A DNA stretch of 64,000 bases. It comes from Pontivivens nitratireducens (lineage in GTDB: Bacteria > Pseudomonadota > Alphaproteobacteria > Rhodobacterales > Rhodobacteraceae). Below, in pieces: positions 8,440 through 19,500 of this stretch. The translations under genes and the position numbers were made by a program. The notes beneath the pieces are model-generated. The model ran no database searches and was not told the origin of the DNA. It saw only the letters and a list, made by a program, of their open reading frames with translations. Numbering within the stretch: position 1 is the first letter of the stretch; each line of letters starts with the position of its first letter. The stretch is taken from contig NZ_JACJUQ010000009.1 in assembly GCF_014235845.1 (NCBI RefSeq), positions 1 to 64,000 of the forward strand, read 5' to 3'.

Positions 8440-10296
8440 CTACTCCACCAGTCCCATCTGCCACAGCTTCAGCCGCGTCCAGTCGCGGATCGGGCGCGAC
8501 CAGATCGCGATCACGCGGCGGTCGGTGTCGATCAGCAGACGGCCCGCCCCCTCCATCCCCGGACGCAGGGCGCTCAGATCGCCCGAGGGGGTCGCCTTGA
8601 CCTCGAACACGGTCTGGCCGTCGCGGTAGCGGGCCACGGGAGTGATGGCCGTGATCTCGAACGGAAAGGTCGTCTCGGGCAGGGCGGTGACGCGCAACTC
8701 ACCGGTCTGGCCGACCTCGACGTCGCGGATCTGGCGCTCGTCCACATCCAGAATGACGCGGTATTCGCCATCGGGCGCGATGGACAGCAACGGCTCCCCC
8801 CGATCCACGGCGGAGCCTATCGACTGGCTCAGATCGCCTGACACGATCAGACCGTCGAACGGGGCGCGCATCCGCGTTCGCTCGACCTGTTCGTCGATCA
8901 GCGCGATCTGCGCGTCCGCCTGTTCGATCTGACTGGCGCGGATCCGGGTTTCGGCGCGGTCGCGCGCGGCGACGGCGCTGTCGAACTCGATCTGTTGGCG
9001 CGCCCGCGCCGTGACCAGACGCAAGCGTTCCAGCGCCAGTTCCCGATCGTCGAGCCGGACCAGCAGGTCACCCTGCGCCACACGATCCCCCGGCCTGACG
9101 GGGGCCTCCGCCACGAAGCCGTCAAAGGCCGGCGCCACGATGCGCTGCACCGCCCCCTCCACCCGCGCATCCGCGCTGATGCGGTAATCGGCGCGCAACA
9201 GCCAGAAGGTCGCGACCAGCAGAACCAGTATCGCGAGCAGCGCCTTGCGCCCCAGATAGCCCGGCCCCACCAGCCGCGCGAACTGGGTGCGCACCACCTC
9301 GCCCGCCTTGGTGATGATCCAGCGATCGGCGCGGCGCTTTTCCTCCAGCACCGGCGCGATGACCGTGGCGACGGCCTCCAGCATGTCCAGTTCGTCCTGC
9401 GCGAAGGGATTGTCGACGGGCCGCTCGAACGTGATGGCCCCGACAAAGGCATCCCGCGCCCAGAGCGGCACAGTGAAGATATGGCCCGCCCCCTCCGCCT
9501 GCCCCAGCTGGGCATGGGCGCGGGTCGCCATCACGACCTCCGTCTCATCGGGCCACAGAACGGTGGCACGCTGGTCCACCGCCTCATCCATCGCTCCGGC
9601 GAGCTGCCGGATCAGGGCCATGCGGCGGGAAAACTGGGCGGAGTGGCTGACCGCCGCGACCCGCGTGCGCCCAAACCGCCGCAGCCCGAGCGAGACCCGA
9701 TCGCACCCGAACCGCGTGGCAAGGTCGGTGACCGCCGCGCGGGCCGCGGTCGGAAAGGCCTCCCGCTCCGCCACCGTGACGACAGCGTTGAGCGCATGGA
9801 CCGCCTGCTCATGCCGCTTCGCATCTGCGCGCGATTGCTCGGCCCGCATCGCGTCGCGCATCCAGGCGGCACCCCATTGCAGATTGCGCATCGTGTGGGA
9901 CAGGATGCCCCTGTCCGCGGGTCGCATCTCCAGCCCGACCAGCCCCAGAACGGTTCCGTCAACCTCCAGCGGAACGGCGGCGGCAACGGCCCCGGCCTGT
10001 CCCTGCTCGGGCATCCTGCCCCGCACGACCGCCCTGCCCTGATCGTGGGCAGATCTGGCGGCGGAGATCATTTCGGAACCGGGGCTGCGAGCCTCGGGCG
10101 TGGTGCCGATCAATACGGGCGATCCGTCGCGCATCAGGAAAACGCTGCAGGCGACCGGGGCGGCACCGGGCATATCCTCGACCCGGGCCAGCATCAGAGC
10201 GGTCCACGCCGTGGCCGCATCGTGCAACCCCTCCGCCGTGACCAGCGCCCGCCAGGGGCTCTCGACCCCCTCCGCGATGCGGGTCTCGGCGGTCAC
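8440..10296 (-). CDS. GAF-domain / HlyD membrane-fusion protein
   Basis: This 618-aa protein has a cytoplasmic sensor half and a periplasmic adaptor half. Residues about 15-125 and 170-320 look like two GAF-type domains (FGCDRVSLGLRRFGRTRVAA and FTVPLWARDAFVGAITFERP). A single membrane helix lies at about 352-368 (LLAILVLLVATFWLL). The rest is HlyD-type: AQRI-like VQRIVAPAFDGFVAEAPVRP, a coiled coil, then MRAPFDGLIVSGDLSQSIGS and a barrel ending in a C-terminal membrane-proximal segment. The start is a GTG whose last bases overlap the DUF3467 stop (GTGA). Adaptors normally have only a short cytoplasmic tail; a large GAF module suggests that a small molecule or partner gates export. The ligand is unknown. 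Confidence 0.88.
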   Translation of the reverse strand: MTAETRIAEGVESPWRALVTAEGLHDAATAWTALMLARVEDMPGAAPVACSVFLMRDGSPVLIGTTPEARSPGSEMISAARSAHDQGRAVVRGRMPEQGQAGAVAAAVPLEVDGTVLGLVGLEMRPADRGILSHTMRNLQWGAAWMRDAMRAEQSRADAKRHEQAVHALNAVVTVAEREAFPTAARAAVTDLATRFGCDRVSLGLRRFGRTRVAAVSHSAQFSRRMALIRQLAGAMDEAVDQRATVLWPDETEVVMATRAHAQLGQAEGAGHIFTVPLWARDAFVGAITFERPVDNPFAQDELDMLEAVATVIAPVLEEKRRADRWIITKAGEVVRTQFARLVGPGYLGRKALLAILVLLVATFWLLRADYRISADARVEGAVQRIVAPAFDGFVAEAPVRPGDRVAQGDLLVRLDDRELALERLRLVTARARQQIEFDSAVAARDRAETRIRASQIEQADAQIALIDEQVERTRMRAPFDGLIVSGDLSQSIGSAVDRGEPLLSIAPDGEYRVILDVDERQIRDVEVGQTGELRVTALPETTFPFEITAITPVARYRDGQTVFEVKATPSGDLSALRPGMEGAGRLLIDTDRRVIAIWSRPIRDWTRLKLWQMGLVE

Positions 10297-10574
10297 GGTT
10301 CGTCGGCGCTCAGCGGACCGTGCCGCGTCTCGTATTCGCGCAGCACACCGGTCAGGATCGAATTGAGCCTTTTGGCCGCATGCGGTGTCAGGATCATACG
10401 GTTGGTCAGATCGACACGCACATTCGACCCATCCCCCAGATTCCAGGTCCGATTGGTGCCAAAGAACAGCTCGATCTGTTCGCGTGTGCCCTGAATGTTG
10501 ACGACATTGGCGAAATTGGTCGCCATGTCGTCATCGTTCCAGTCAACCGTGCCGGCGGAAGTGCCTTCGTTCAT
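10293..10574 (-). CDS. DUF3467 family small protein
   Basis: This 93-aa protein contains ANVVNIQGTREQIELFFGTN and ILTPHAAKRLNSILTGVLRE, the pattern of the DUF3467 family (a strand with a phenylalanine-rich turn, then a TPxHAK-type helix). The family is cytoplasmic and has no assigned function that I know of. The ATG overlaps the stop of the giant gene (ATGA) and its own stop overlaps the next start (GTGA), so its synthesis should be coupled to that of the giant protein. A role as a chaperone or targeting factor for that protein is an inference from position only. Confidence 0.85.
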   Translation of the reverse strand: MNEGTSAGTVDWNDDDMATNFANVVNIQGTREQIELFFGTNRTWNLGDGSNVRVDLTNRMILTPHAAKRLNSILTGVLREYETRHGPLSADEP

Positions 10575-13500
10575 CGCTTCGTTCGCTCCCTGCGTTGCGA
10601 CGCCACCGTAACGCCCGCCGCGACAAGGGCAACACCCCCCATCGTATCCTCGATCAGCCAGTCCGCATCGTCGAGGTCCGGGGTCTCCTCCACCGGGGGG
10701 GCATCGGCGCGGGGCGCGTCCTCACCGCTGACGATCCACAAACCACCCATGTCATCGACATAGGCAAACAAGGTGCCGTCGCTGTCAAAGAATTCCAGCG
10801 CGATCTCCGCCCCACCATTGGTCGATTGAACCGGGATCTGCGTCGCCTCGAAGCGGCCAGTCTCCTCGTTGAAGACATAGGCGGGAACCGCCCCGTCCTC
10901 CCGCGTGTCGAGGGTGATATGCGCCAGTGGACCGCGCTCGATGACGGTTTCACCGGACAGCCCGCCGATAACCTCACCACCCTCTGCACCGCAGGTCGCC
11001 ATCAGACCCGGATCCGCCGCGCAGATCGCATCGCTCAGCGCATCGAGGCGCGTGCCTTCGACCTCCGGTGTGGCGTGCAGCAGGTCACGGCTAAGGCCAA
11101 GGTCCAGCGCGCCGAAGCCTGAGAGCCGCTCCAGCCCGATCTCCGCGAAGGCGGTGGCCCCCATCGCAGGCTCGACCATCGGCATCAGATCGTCATAGCG
11201 GGCCTGAATTCTGGCCGCGACCGGTGCGACTGGTTGCGTGCTTGGGCCGTTGAACGACAAACGCACCATCCCCTCGGGCAGCGGATCGACATAGTCGGTC
11301 AGAGTGCTGGCCACGAACACGAAGTCTACATCGCGCCGGTCGGCCAAACGCTCCGTGCTGTCCGCCATGAAGATGCTGTCCGCCTCGACAGCCCCGCCGA
11401 GGATCGCGCGGCCCGCGCCCATGATCAGGCCCTGACCCGCGCGTGCCCCGGCATCTGCGTCGGCTATGAACTGTCCCTCATCGCCCAGAATGATGTCCGC
11501 GCCGGTTCCCGTGTCGATCAGATCGACGCCGGTGCCGCCGACGACCAGGTCGTCACCTGCCCCGACATAGATCAGGTCACCGCCGCCCAGCCCGTTCGCC
11601 GTCACACCGGCGAAGCGGACAGCCCAGCCACCAACGGTGTCGGTCGTGCGCAGCGAGACCGTTCCGGCATCACCGATCACCAGATCGCCCAGATCGGCGG
11701 CGCTGTTGCCATGCGCCTCGATATAGTCGTCGCCCATGCCGCCGATGATGATATCCGCACCCGATCCGGTGACGATCACGTCCTTCGTACCCAGCGTCTC
11801 ATCTATGCTGGAGACGAGTTGCAAGGCGATGGGCACCGCATTCGCCGCGACGACACCGCTGCCGCCCCGTGCCCGGCCGTTGTCGCCCAGGATCACGTTG
11901 TCACCACCCCCGGCGGAGATATTGTCCTCACCCAGACCACCGATAATCAGGTCCGCGCCATCCCCGGTCAGCACCTGATCGTTTCCGGCGCCGGTCGTGC
12001 CGCGCGATTGTGCGTCGGTGACAATATAGCGGCCATCCACGCCCAGTGTCCGCAGGTGCAGAATGCCGGAATCCGCCAGAACCACGTTGGAGGCATCGCC
12101 CGCCGCCGTCGCATAGAGCTGCAAGACATCCGCCCCGGCCCCGCCGATCACGATATCCGCGCCATCGCCGGCGGTGACGTAATCCGCCCCGCCCAGCGAG
12201 ACCTGATCGCTGATCGCCATGCTCAACCGGATCGGTGCGTTTCCGGCACCCGGTATTCCTGTCGCCTCACCCACCAGCGCGCCGGCATCGGCAAGCGCGA
12301 TGTTGTCACCCGCGCCCAGGCTGATCTCATCCCCGCCAACGCCGCCGATCACCAGATCGGAGCCGCCCATGGTCATGATGACGTCACCGCCGCCCGTCTC
12401 CGGCGCGAGGGATTGCATCAGCGTCACGATGTAATCGCCGTCTGCCTCCAACGCGCGAACCTGGATACGGCCCTCATCGCCCAGAACGATATCGGCCATG
12501 TCGGCGGCGGAATAGCCGGTGATGATCCGGTCGCCATCCGCGCCCCCGATGACGATGTCACGCCCCTCACCGGTGATGATCTGGTCCGCACCACCGATCG
12601 TGAAGTCGGTGCTGCGCGCCTCGACCAGCGCGATGGAAGCACTTCCCGAATAGACCGTATCGGTCAGGCTACCGGTCAGGACGCCGCTGTCGCCGATGGC
12701 GATGTTGTCGCCCGCGCCCAGGTCCAGCTCATCCACATCGGCGCCGCCGATCACAATGTCCGATCCGGCCCCGGTCTGGATGATATCCGCCCCGCCGCGA
12801 TCCGCATTCACCGTCGCGATCTCGCTCAGGATATAACGCCCGCTCCCGGTCAGGGCGCGGAAATCGAGCACGGCATTGTCACCCACGACGATGTTCGCGC
12901 CCCCGTCCGAGACCACTTCGTCCGAGTTTGAACCGCCCACCACGATATCCGAGCCAGAGCCGGTGGTGATTGTGTCCGATCCTGCATTCGCCACATCGCC
13001 GGTCACGATCCGCACCAGCGAGATCGGAGCCGCCCCCCCTCCGAGGGTCTGTGTCAGGCTGCCGGTCAAGGTGCCGGTATCGCCCAGCACGATGTTGTCG
13101 CCCTCACCCGCCGTCACGTCGTCGGAACCCGCGCCACCGATCACGATGTCCGCGCCGCCCTTCGTCACGATCACGTCGTTGCCGCCGACCGCATCTTCGA
13201 AACTGGCCGCAACGTTCAGAATATAAACCCCGCCGACCGAGGCTTCACGCAATGTCAGCACGGCATTGTCGCCCGCGACGATATCGCCCTTGTAGCTGCC
13301 GCCACCATCGGTCGAGATGAACGCATCGTCGCCCGATCCCATGATGACGATATCCGCCCCGGCACCCGCCGTGATGATATCGTTGCCCGCCAGCGAACTG
13401 CGACGGCTTTCCGCCCGCTCCAGCCGGATCGGGGCGGCACCGGACAGCGGATCCAGCGTGGTGGAGCCCGTCAGAACGCCCGCGTCACCGATGGCGATGT

Positions 13501-16500
13501 TGTCGCCATCACCCAGTTGGATCGTATCCTGACGCGCGCCGCCCAGAACGATATCGCCGCCTGCGCCGGTGGTGATCTCATCCACACCACCGACGGTTTC
13601 GTCCGTGGTTTCGGCAAAGGTCAGGATCGGGCGTGCGTCCGTTGCCATGTCCGTGCGGAACACCAGACGGGCATAGTCGCCCGCGACGATATCCCCCGCA
13701 TCCGAGGTTGCGCCGTCGCCATCCGTCAGGATCCGGTCGGAACCCAGACCGCCCATCACGATGTCGTAGCCGCTGCCGCCTGTCAGAACGTCCGCGCCGC
13801 CGGCGGCCACATCCGTTCCCACGATGGAGGTCAGCGCCATCGGCAAACCTGCCGTCGGGGTCACGCCCGCGGTCCCCTCGATCCGGGCATAGTCGCCGAT
13901 CACGATGTTGGTGCCGTTGCCCGCCGTCACACGGTCATCGCCCGCGCCGCCCATCAGAATGTCCGCCGCACTGCCGCCGAACAGGAAGTCCTCGCCGCCG
14001 ATCGTGACCGCCAGGCCACCGATCGCCACCGCGTAGGCCCCGTCGAAATCGACATAGCCGTGATCGCCGAACGCGATGTTCGCATCCGCACCGACATCGA
14101 TGCGGTCCGCGCCCTTGCCACCCATGACGATATCCGCACCCTCGTTGCCCGCGACGGTATCGTCACCGCCAAAGTCAAAGGTGCGGCTTTCCACACGGCT
14201 GACATTGCCGGTCGTGCTCAACCGCAGAGTTCCGGCCAGCTGATGGATGTAGCCATAGTCGGCCAGGATGATATCCGCGCCCGTGCCGCCGTCGATGCTG
14301 TCATCACCCGGCGCGCGGGTGTCGGCGCTGTCGAATTCCGGCGTCATGTTGACGGAATTATCCACGATCAATTCGCGGCTCAGAACTTCGACGCGGAAAC
14401 CTGCATCGCCGTAGATGTGGTCGTTGCCGCCCTGCCCGTCGATCCGGTCATCGCCCGAACCGCCCGCGATATGGTCGCCCCCTTGCGAACCCGTAATGGT
14501 GTCGTCCCCGACCCCGCCATAGATCGTCAGGCCCGCGCTCTGCACGCCGCTCGCATCAATGATATCCGCGAAGTCGTTGGCATCGTAGCCCACCCCGCCA
14601 TTGACCGCGTCGAAGCTGAGAGCATTGCCGTTCACGGCGCCGCCCTCCCAATTATAGCGCGCGCCGTCCGTGTCGGTGTCGCCATAGACCACGAACAGCG
14701 TATCGGCGGTAATGTCGTTGACGGTGATCCGGTCGGACCCACCACCGCCGTGCAGCAGTGTGATCGCCGGTGCCGTCACCCCGTCCGCCGTGGCGTTCGA
14801 GCCGTCGACGGTGAACTGATCGTTGCCCTGACCCAGCAGAACCTCGGTCACTTCGATCTGCTGGAAGCTGACGCCGCGATCATAGGTCTTGAAGATCGGC
14901 GCATCCGGCGTGCCCTCGTTGAAGGTCAGCGTCCCCGTGCCCATGCCCAGTCCGTTGACCAGCGTGCGCGAGATTCCGTTCGCATCGACGATATTGCGCA
15001 TGAAGCCGGAATCCACCGCCACCGAGGTGTCGTTGTGGATGAAGACGCGGTCGGTCTGCTGCGTCTCGTCGATCACCACGTTGATGTCGAGAGGCCCGCT
15101 GTCACGCTCCGTCGGCAGCATCACGGCATGGCGGATCTCACGCCCCGTGGTCGGCCCGCCGTCGATGATCAGCGGTCCCGCGATCTTGGAGGTGGTGTGC
15201 GGCTCGGTCGCGAACACCTTGGTCACATAGCTCAGGCTGGCGGGCACGAAGTCCGGGTCCGCCTCCAGCGTGACCGTGACCTCCTGATCCCAGTTGTCCG
15301 TGGTGAACGTCACCTGCGCGACCGTGGTGTCGAGCGTGGCGGCCCCGGTTTCCGTGGCGACGGTCATGCCGCCGGCCAGTTCGATCCGGCTGCCGTCCTG
15401 CACAATCGCGCCGATCGCATAGGCGCCGTTATTATCCGCCGTGCCCGTCACGTCGAAGTTTTGACCGATGGCAAAACCGTCGGTGCGGAAATCCCCGCCA
15501 TCCGTGCGCACGATATAATCCGGCCCGTCCGTCACGTGCACGAACTGCAACGCCCCGCTGAACAGCGCCAGCTGGTTCAGCACGACACGCCCGCCCGCGA
15601 CGACCCGCGTCTGGCCGTCATCCGCGATGTTGATCACGACATCCTGCGTCGGCGCCTTGGTCAGACGCAGAGTGTAGGTATCGGTCTCTCCGGCTTGATC
15701 TATGATCAGGGTGTCACCGTTGCTTTCGCGCACGATGACGCCCGCGCTGTCCCCATCCGAAACCGTCACGTCCAGGAAGCTTTCGCTCGTGGTGTCATAG
15801 ACCCCGCCCGAGGTGGTCACGGCGTGGGTGATCCGAATGCCCTCGCTGTTCTCGACGATGCCGTCCGCCTTGGCCGTTACGGTGACGGTCTGTGCCTGAT
15901 CCCAGTTCGACGCGTCGAAGCTGAGCACCCGCTTGGAATAGGTCAGATCGCCGGAATTGCTGTCATCGGTCAACGTGACCGTCACCACCTCACCCGGATT
16001 GGGTTGGCGTGTCAGGCGAATGTCGTAGGTGTCCGTGATTTCGGAGCCTGAGACGCCCTCGTGCAGATAGGTATCGGTGCCGGTCTGCGTGATCAGCAGT
16101 TCCGGCTTGTCATCGTCCAGCACGGTGACTTCCGCATTCTCGACCTGCGCCTGATCGAAGTTCGCGTCCTCGGACTGCACGCCATGGCTGATCTGGACCA
16201 GCTTCTGACCCTCCTGCGCCGCGTCCTGCGCCGCCTCGACCGTGACGGTCTGCGCGACGTTCCAGTTGCTGACGTCGAAGGTCAGGACGATGGCATCGGC
16301 GTAATCGCTGCCGTTCGAGGATACGCGCACGCTGTCCGCGATGCCGCCAGTGGCGGTGACATCCGCCGCCAGAACCTCATCCCCTCCGCCGAACACACCT
16401 TCGACCGTGATGGTCGTCGCCGTGATGGAGGTGATGCGATATGTGCCGTCATTGTCCAGGTCCGTGGTGCCGCCCAGCGTGATCGAGTGATGATCCGCGA

Positions 16501-19500
16501 AGCCGTCCGCGATCCAGCTGCCCGAGGTCCGCGTGATCGTCTGCCCGCTGATCGACAGCCCCGGTGTGCCGGTGATGGAGGGCACCGCCAGATCGCGATC
16601 CTGCAGTGAGGCGCGACCGGCCGAAACCGTCACGTAGACGGCGGCGGTCGGCGCGGCGGCCAGAACCACGGTATAAACGTCGCTCCCCCCGGCCTCATCC
16701 ACGGTCAGCTCACCCGGTGTCGTGCCGGTATCGTTGGAAATCACCACCTGACCCTTGTTCGGATCCGCGATGGTCGTTCCCAGCCCGGCGATGAAGACAC
16801 CGTCATAGCTATCGTCGGCCGACACGCCCTGATGGTTGATCAGTCCCGACCGCCCGTCGATGTCGGAGGAGATGATCCGCTCCGTCACGTCACCCGCGAC
16901 GGTGAACGTATCCGACCCCAGACCGCCGATCACGCTGGTGACAGCAAAGGCGCTGGTGGACAGGATGAAGAAGTTGTCGTCCCCCTCCAACCCGTCGATC
17001 TCGATCGATTCCTCCGCACCCGAGACGGAGATGTTCAGCCCCGCGCCGAACACGCCCTCGGATGTGATCACGAAGTTGTCAGCTTCCTCGGTGCCCAGAA
17101 CGATCACCCGGTCGAAGCCCGCGCCGCCGTCGATATCGACAGGCGCGTTGACGTTGTACTGGATGTTGTCGTCGCCGACTCCGCCGCGCACCTCGACCAG
17201 ATTGTCGGCGGTACCCGACCCGTCACCCTGCAGGACGAAGGCCCGCACGATGAAGATGTCGTTGCCGTCCTCGCCCTCCAGCTTCAGCTTCGCCTTGTTG
17301 GAATAGACGGTGAACGTGTCCGCGCCCTCCCCCCCCTTGGCGTTGGTGGCGAAGCGGATGCCCTTGGACAGCCAGCCGCGTGTGGTCAGCAGCGCGTCGA
17401 TATCGTCGCCCGCCGCGATGCCGTTGTCGGCAAAGAACTCATGGCTGGGCTTGTTGCCGAAGATCTGGCCGAACTGGAACTGATCATCGCCCTTGCCGCC
17501 ATCCATCGTCATCATCGTGGCATTGTCGTCAGAGATGAACGTATCGTCGCCATCATGCCCGAACAACGTCAGACGCCCGTTCAGCGAGGTGTCGTAGTTG
17601 ATCCGCTCCACCGTTTGCGGGCGGTCGCTGGCATTGTTGCGGATCTGATCCTCGGTCCCGTGCATCAGCGCGGCGAAGTTGCCACGGCTAAGGAAGATAT
17701 CCGCCTCCGCCGTGCCGTCGATCTGCATGGTGTCGGCGCCATCGTTCGCGGCCCCGCTGTCATGCACGTCGATGATATAATCCTTCGCACCCGCCGCCCC
17801 GGTGATCGAGCCCCAGGTTTGCAGGAAGATATCGTCGGAGCCGACACCGCCGTCGATCAGCAGGCTGTCGCCATCCGCTTGCGCATCCAGACGCACGATC
17901 TCGATCCGGTCGTCGCCGGTCTCGCCCTCGATGCTGGCTATCCCGTCAAAGGCTGCGGGGTCGAGCAGCCACAGCATGTCGTCGTCTTCGCCCAGATCAA
18001 TGTCGATGCGCGTGGCATCCCAGCTCGCGCTTTCAATCCGCAGCTGATCGCGGTCGTCGGTGCCTGTGACGCCCCGCTCGCCCGTGTCGATGGTCACGGC
18101 GTCCACCGCCGTCACGCTGCCCCGCAGGAAGGTCACGAAATCGCGGCCTGATGCGGTCAGCAGGACGATATCGTCACCCGCGTCCAGCGTGGCATCGGTA
18201 AAGGTGATCCGCCCCTCACCGTCCGAGGTGCGGATATCCAGATCACGCCCGGCCAGAATCCGACCGTTGCCGGTGACGTTCAGAACCGTCTTGCCCGCGC
18301 CCTGATCGTTGATCCGCACATCACGCACCGCACTGAACAGGCCATCATTGTTGACGGTATCCGTCGCGCCGTCGCCCTCACCCATGGTGATGTTCACATC
18401 ACCGCTGACAGTGGTGGAGACGACGGAGTCCAGATCGAAGGTATAGGTGTCATCGCCAGCACGCCCGTCGATTTCGACATAATTGCCGCCGGTAATCGTG
18501 GCGTTCACCAGATCCAGCGTTCCAACCCCGTCGGACAGTTCCAGATTGACCCGGTCGCCCGCGCTGATCGTGCTGTTGCGCATATCTATATCTGTGGTGC
18601 CCGCATCGCGATCCCAGATCACGACCTGCGTGCCCGCACTGATCAGCGTGTGGGTCAACGCGACCGTCTCGGCCGCCCCGTCATTCACACCCAGATCGAC
18701 GCGAACCTCATCCGTCACACTGCGCAGCACCGCATCGGCCTCCGCCCTGCCCGTCACCGTCAGGCTGTCGTCGCTCGCATCCAGATACATCCGCAGCGAT
18801 GTCTGGGCGCTGATCGTACCGGTGTTCACCACGCTATCCGTGCCCTTGGCACCCTCGTAGAGCACGAAGCCCTCCGTCGATTGGATCGTGCCGGAATTGT
18901 CGAAGTCGGTGGTGCCGCTGCCGGTGTTCGCAATGTTCACCGAGGTCTTGCCGGTAATCACGCCCATGACGGTCAGGCTTTCGTCACCCGCATCATCCGC
19001 GCCAAAGTCGATATCGACCACCGCGTCCACGCTGCCACTATTGGTCGCGATCAGCGCGCCCGTTTGCGCAACCGTCACCGCGTCAGAGCCTTCGCCCGCG
19101 TCCAGTTCGAACCGCTCGCTGGCTGTCATCGCTCCGTCCAGCAGCACCGTATCGTCGCCATCGCCCAGGATGAACTCGATCAGGCTGCCCGAGGAGATTC
19201 CGCCGGTAATCGTATAGGTCGAGGTATCGCCCGCCCCATCATCATTGATGCTGACGGTGGTCGCGGCGCTGATCTGACCCAGAACGGTCAGGCTTTCCGC
19301 CTCACTGTCGCCCTGCCCCAGATCAATCGTGACAGAGGCCGCGACCGAGGTCACCGTTCCACTGACGGAGGTCACGTCATCCGCGCCCGCCGCACTGTGC
19401 AATGTCACCTCGTCCTGCGCCTGCAACGAGCCCTCGAACCGGATCAGATCCGCCCCGTCCGAGGTGTCGATATCCAGCACGGTGCCCGCGATCAGCGCGC

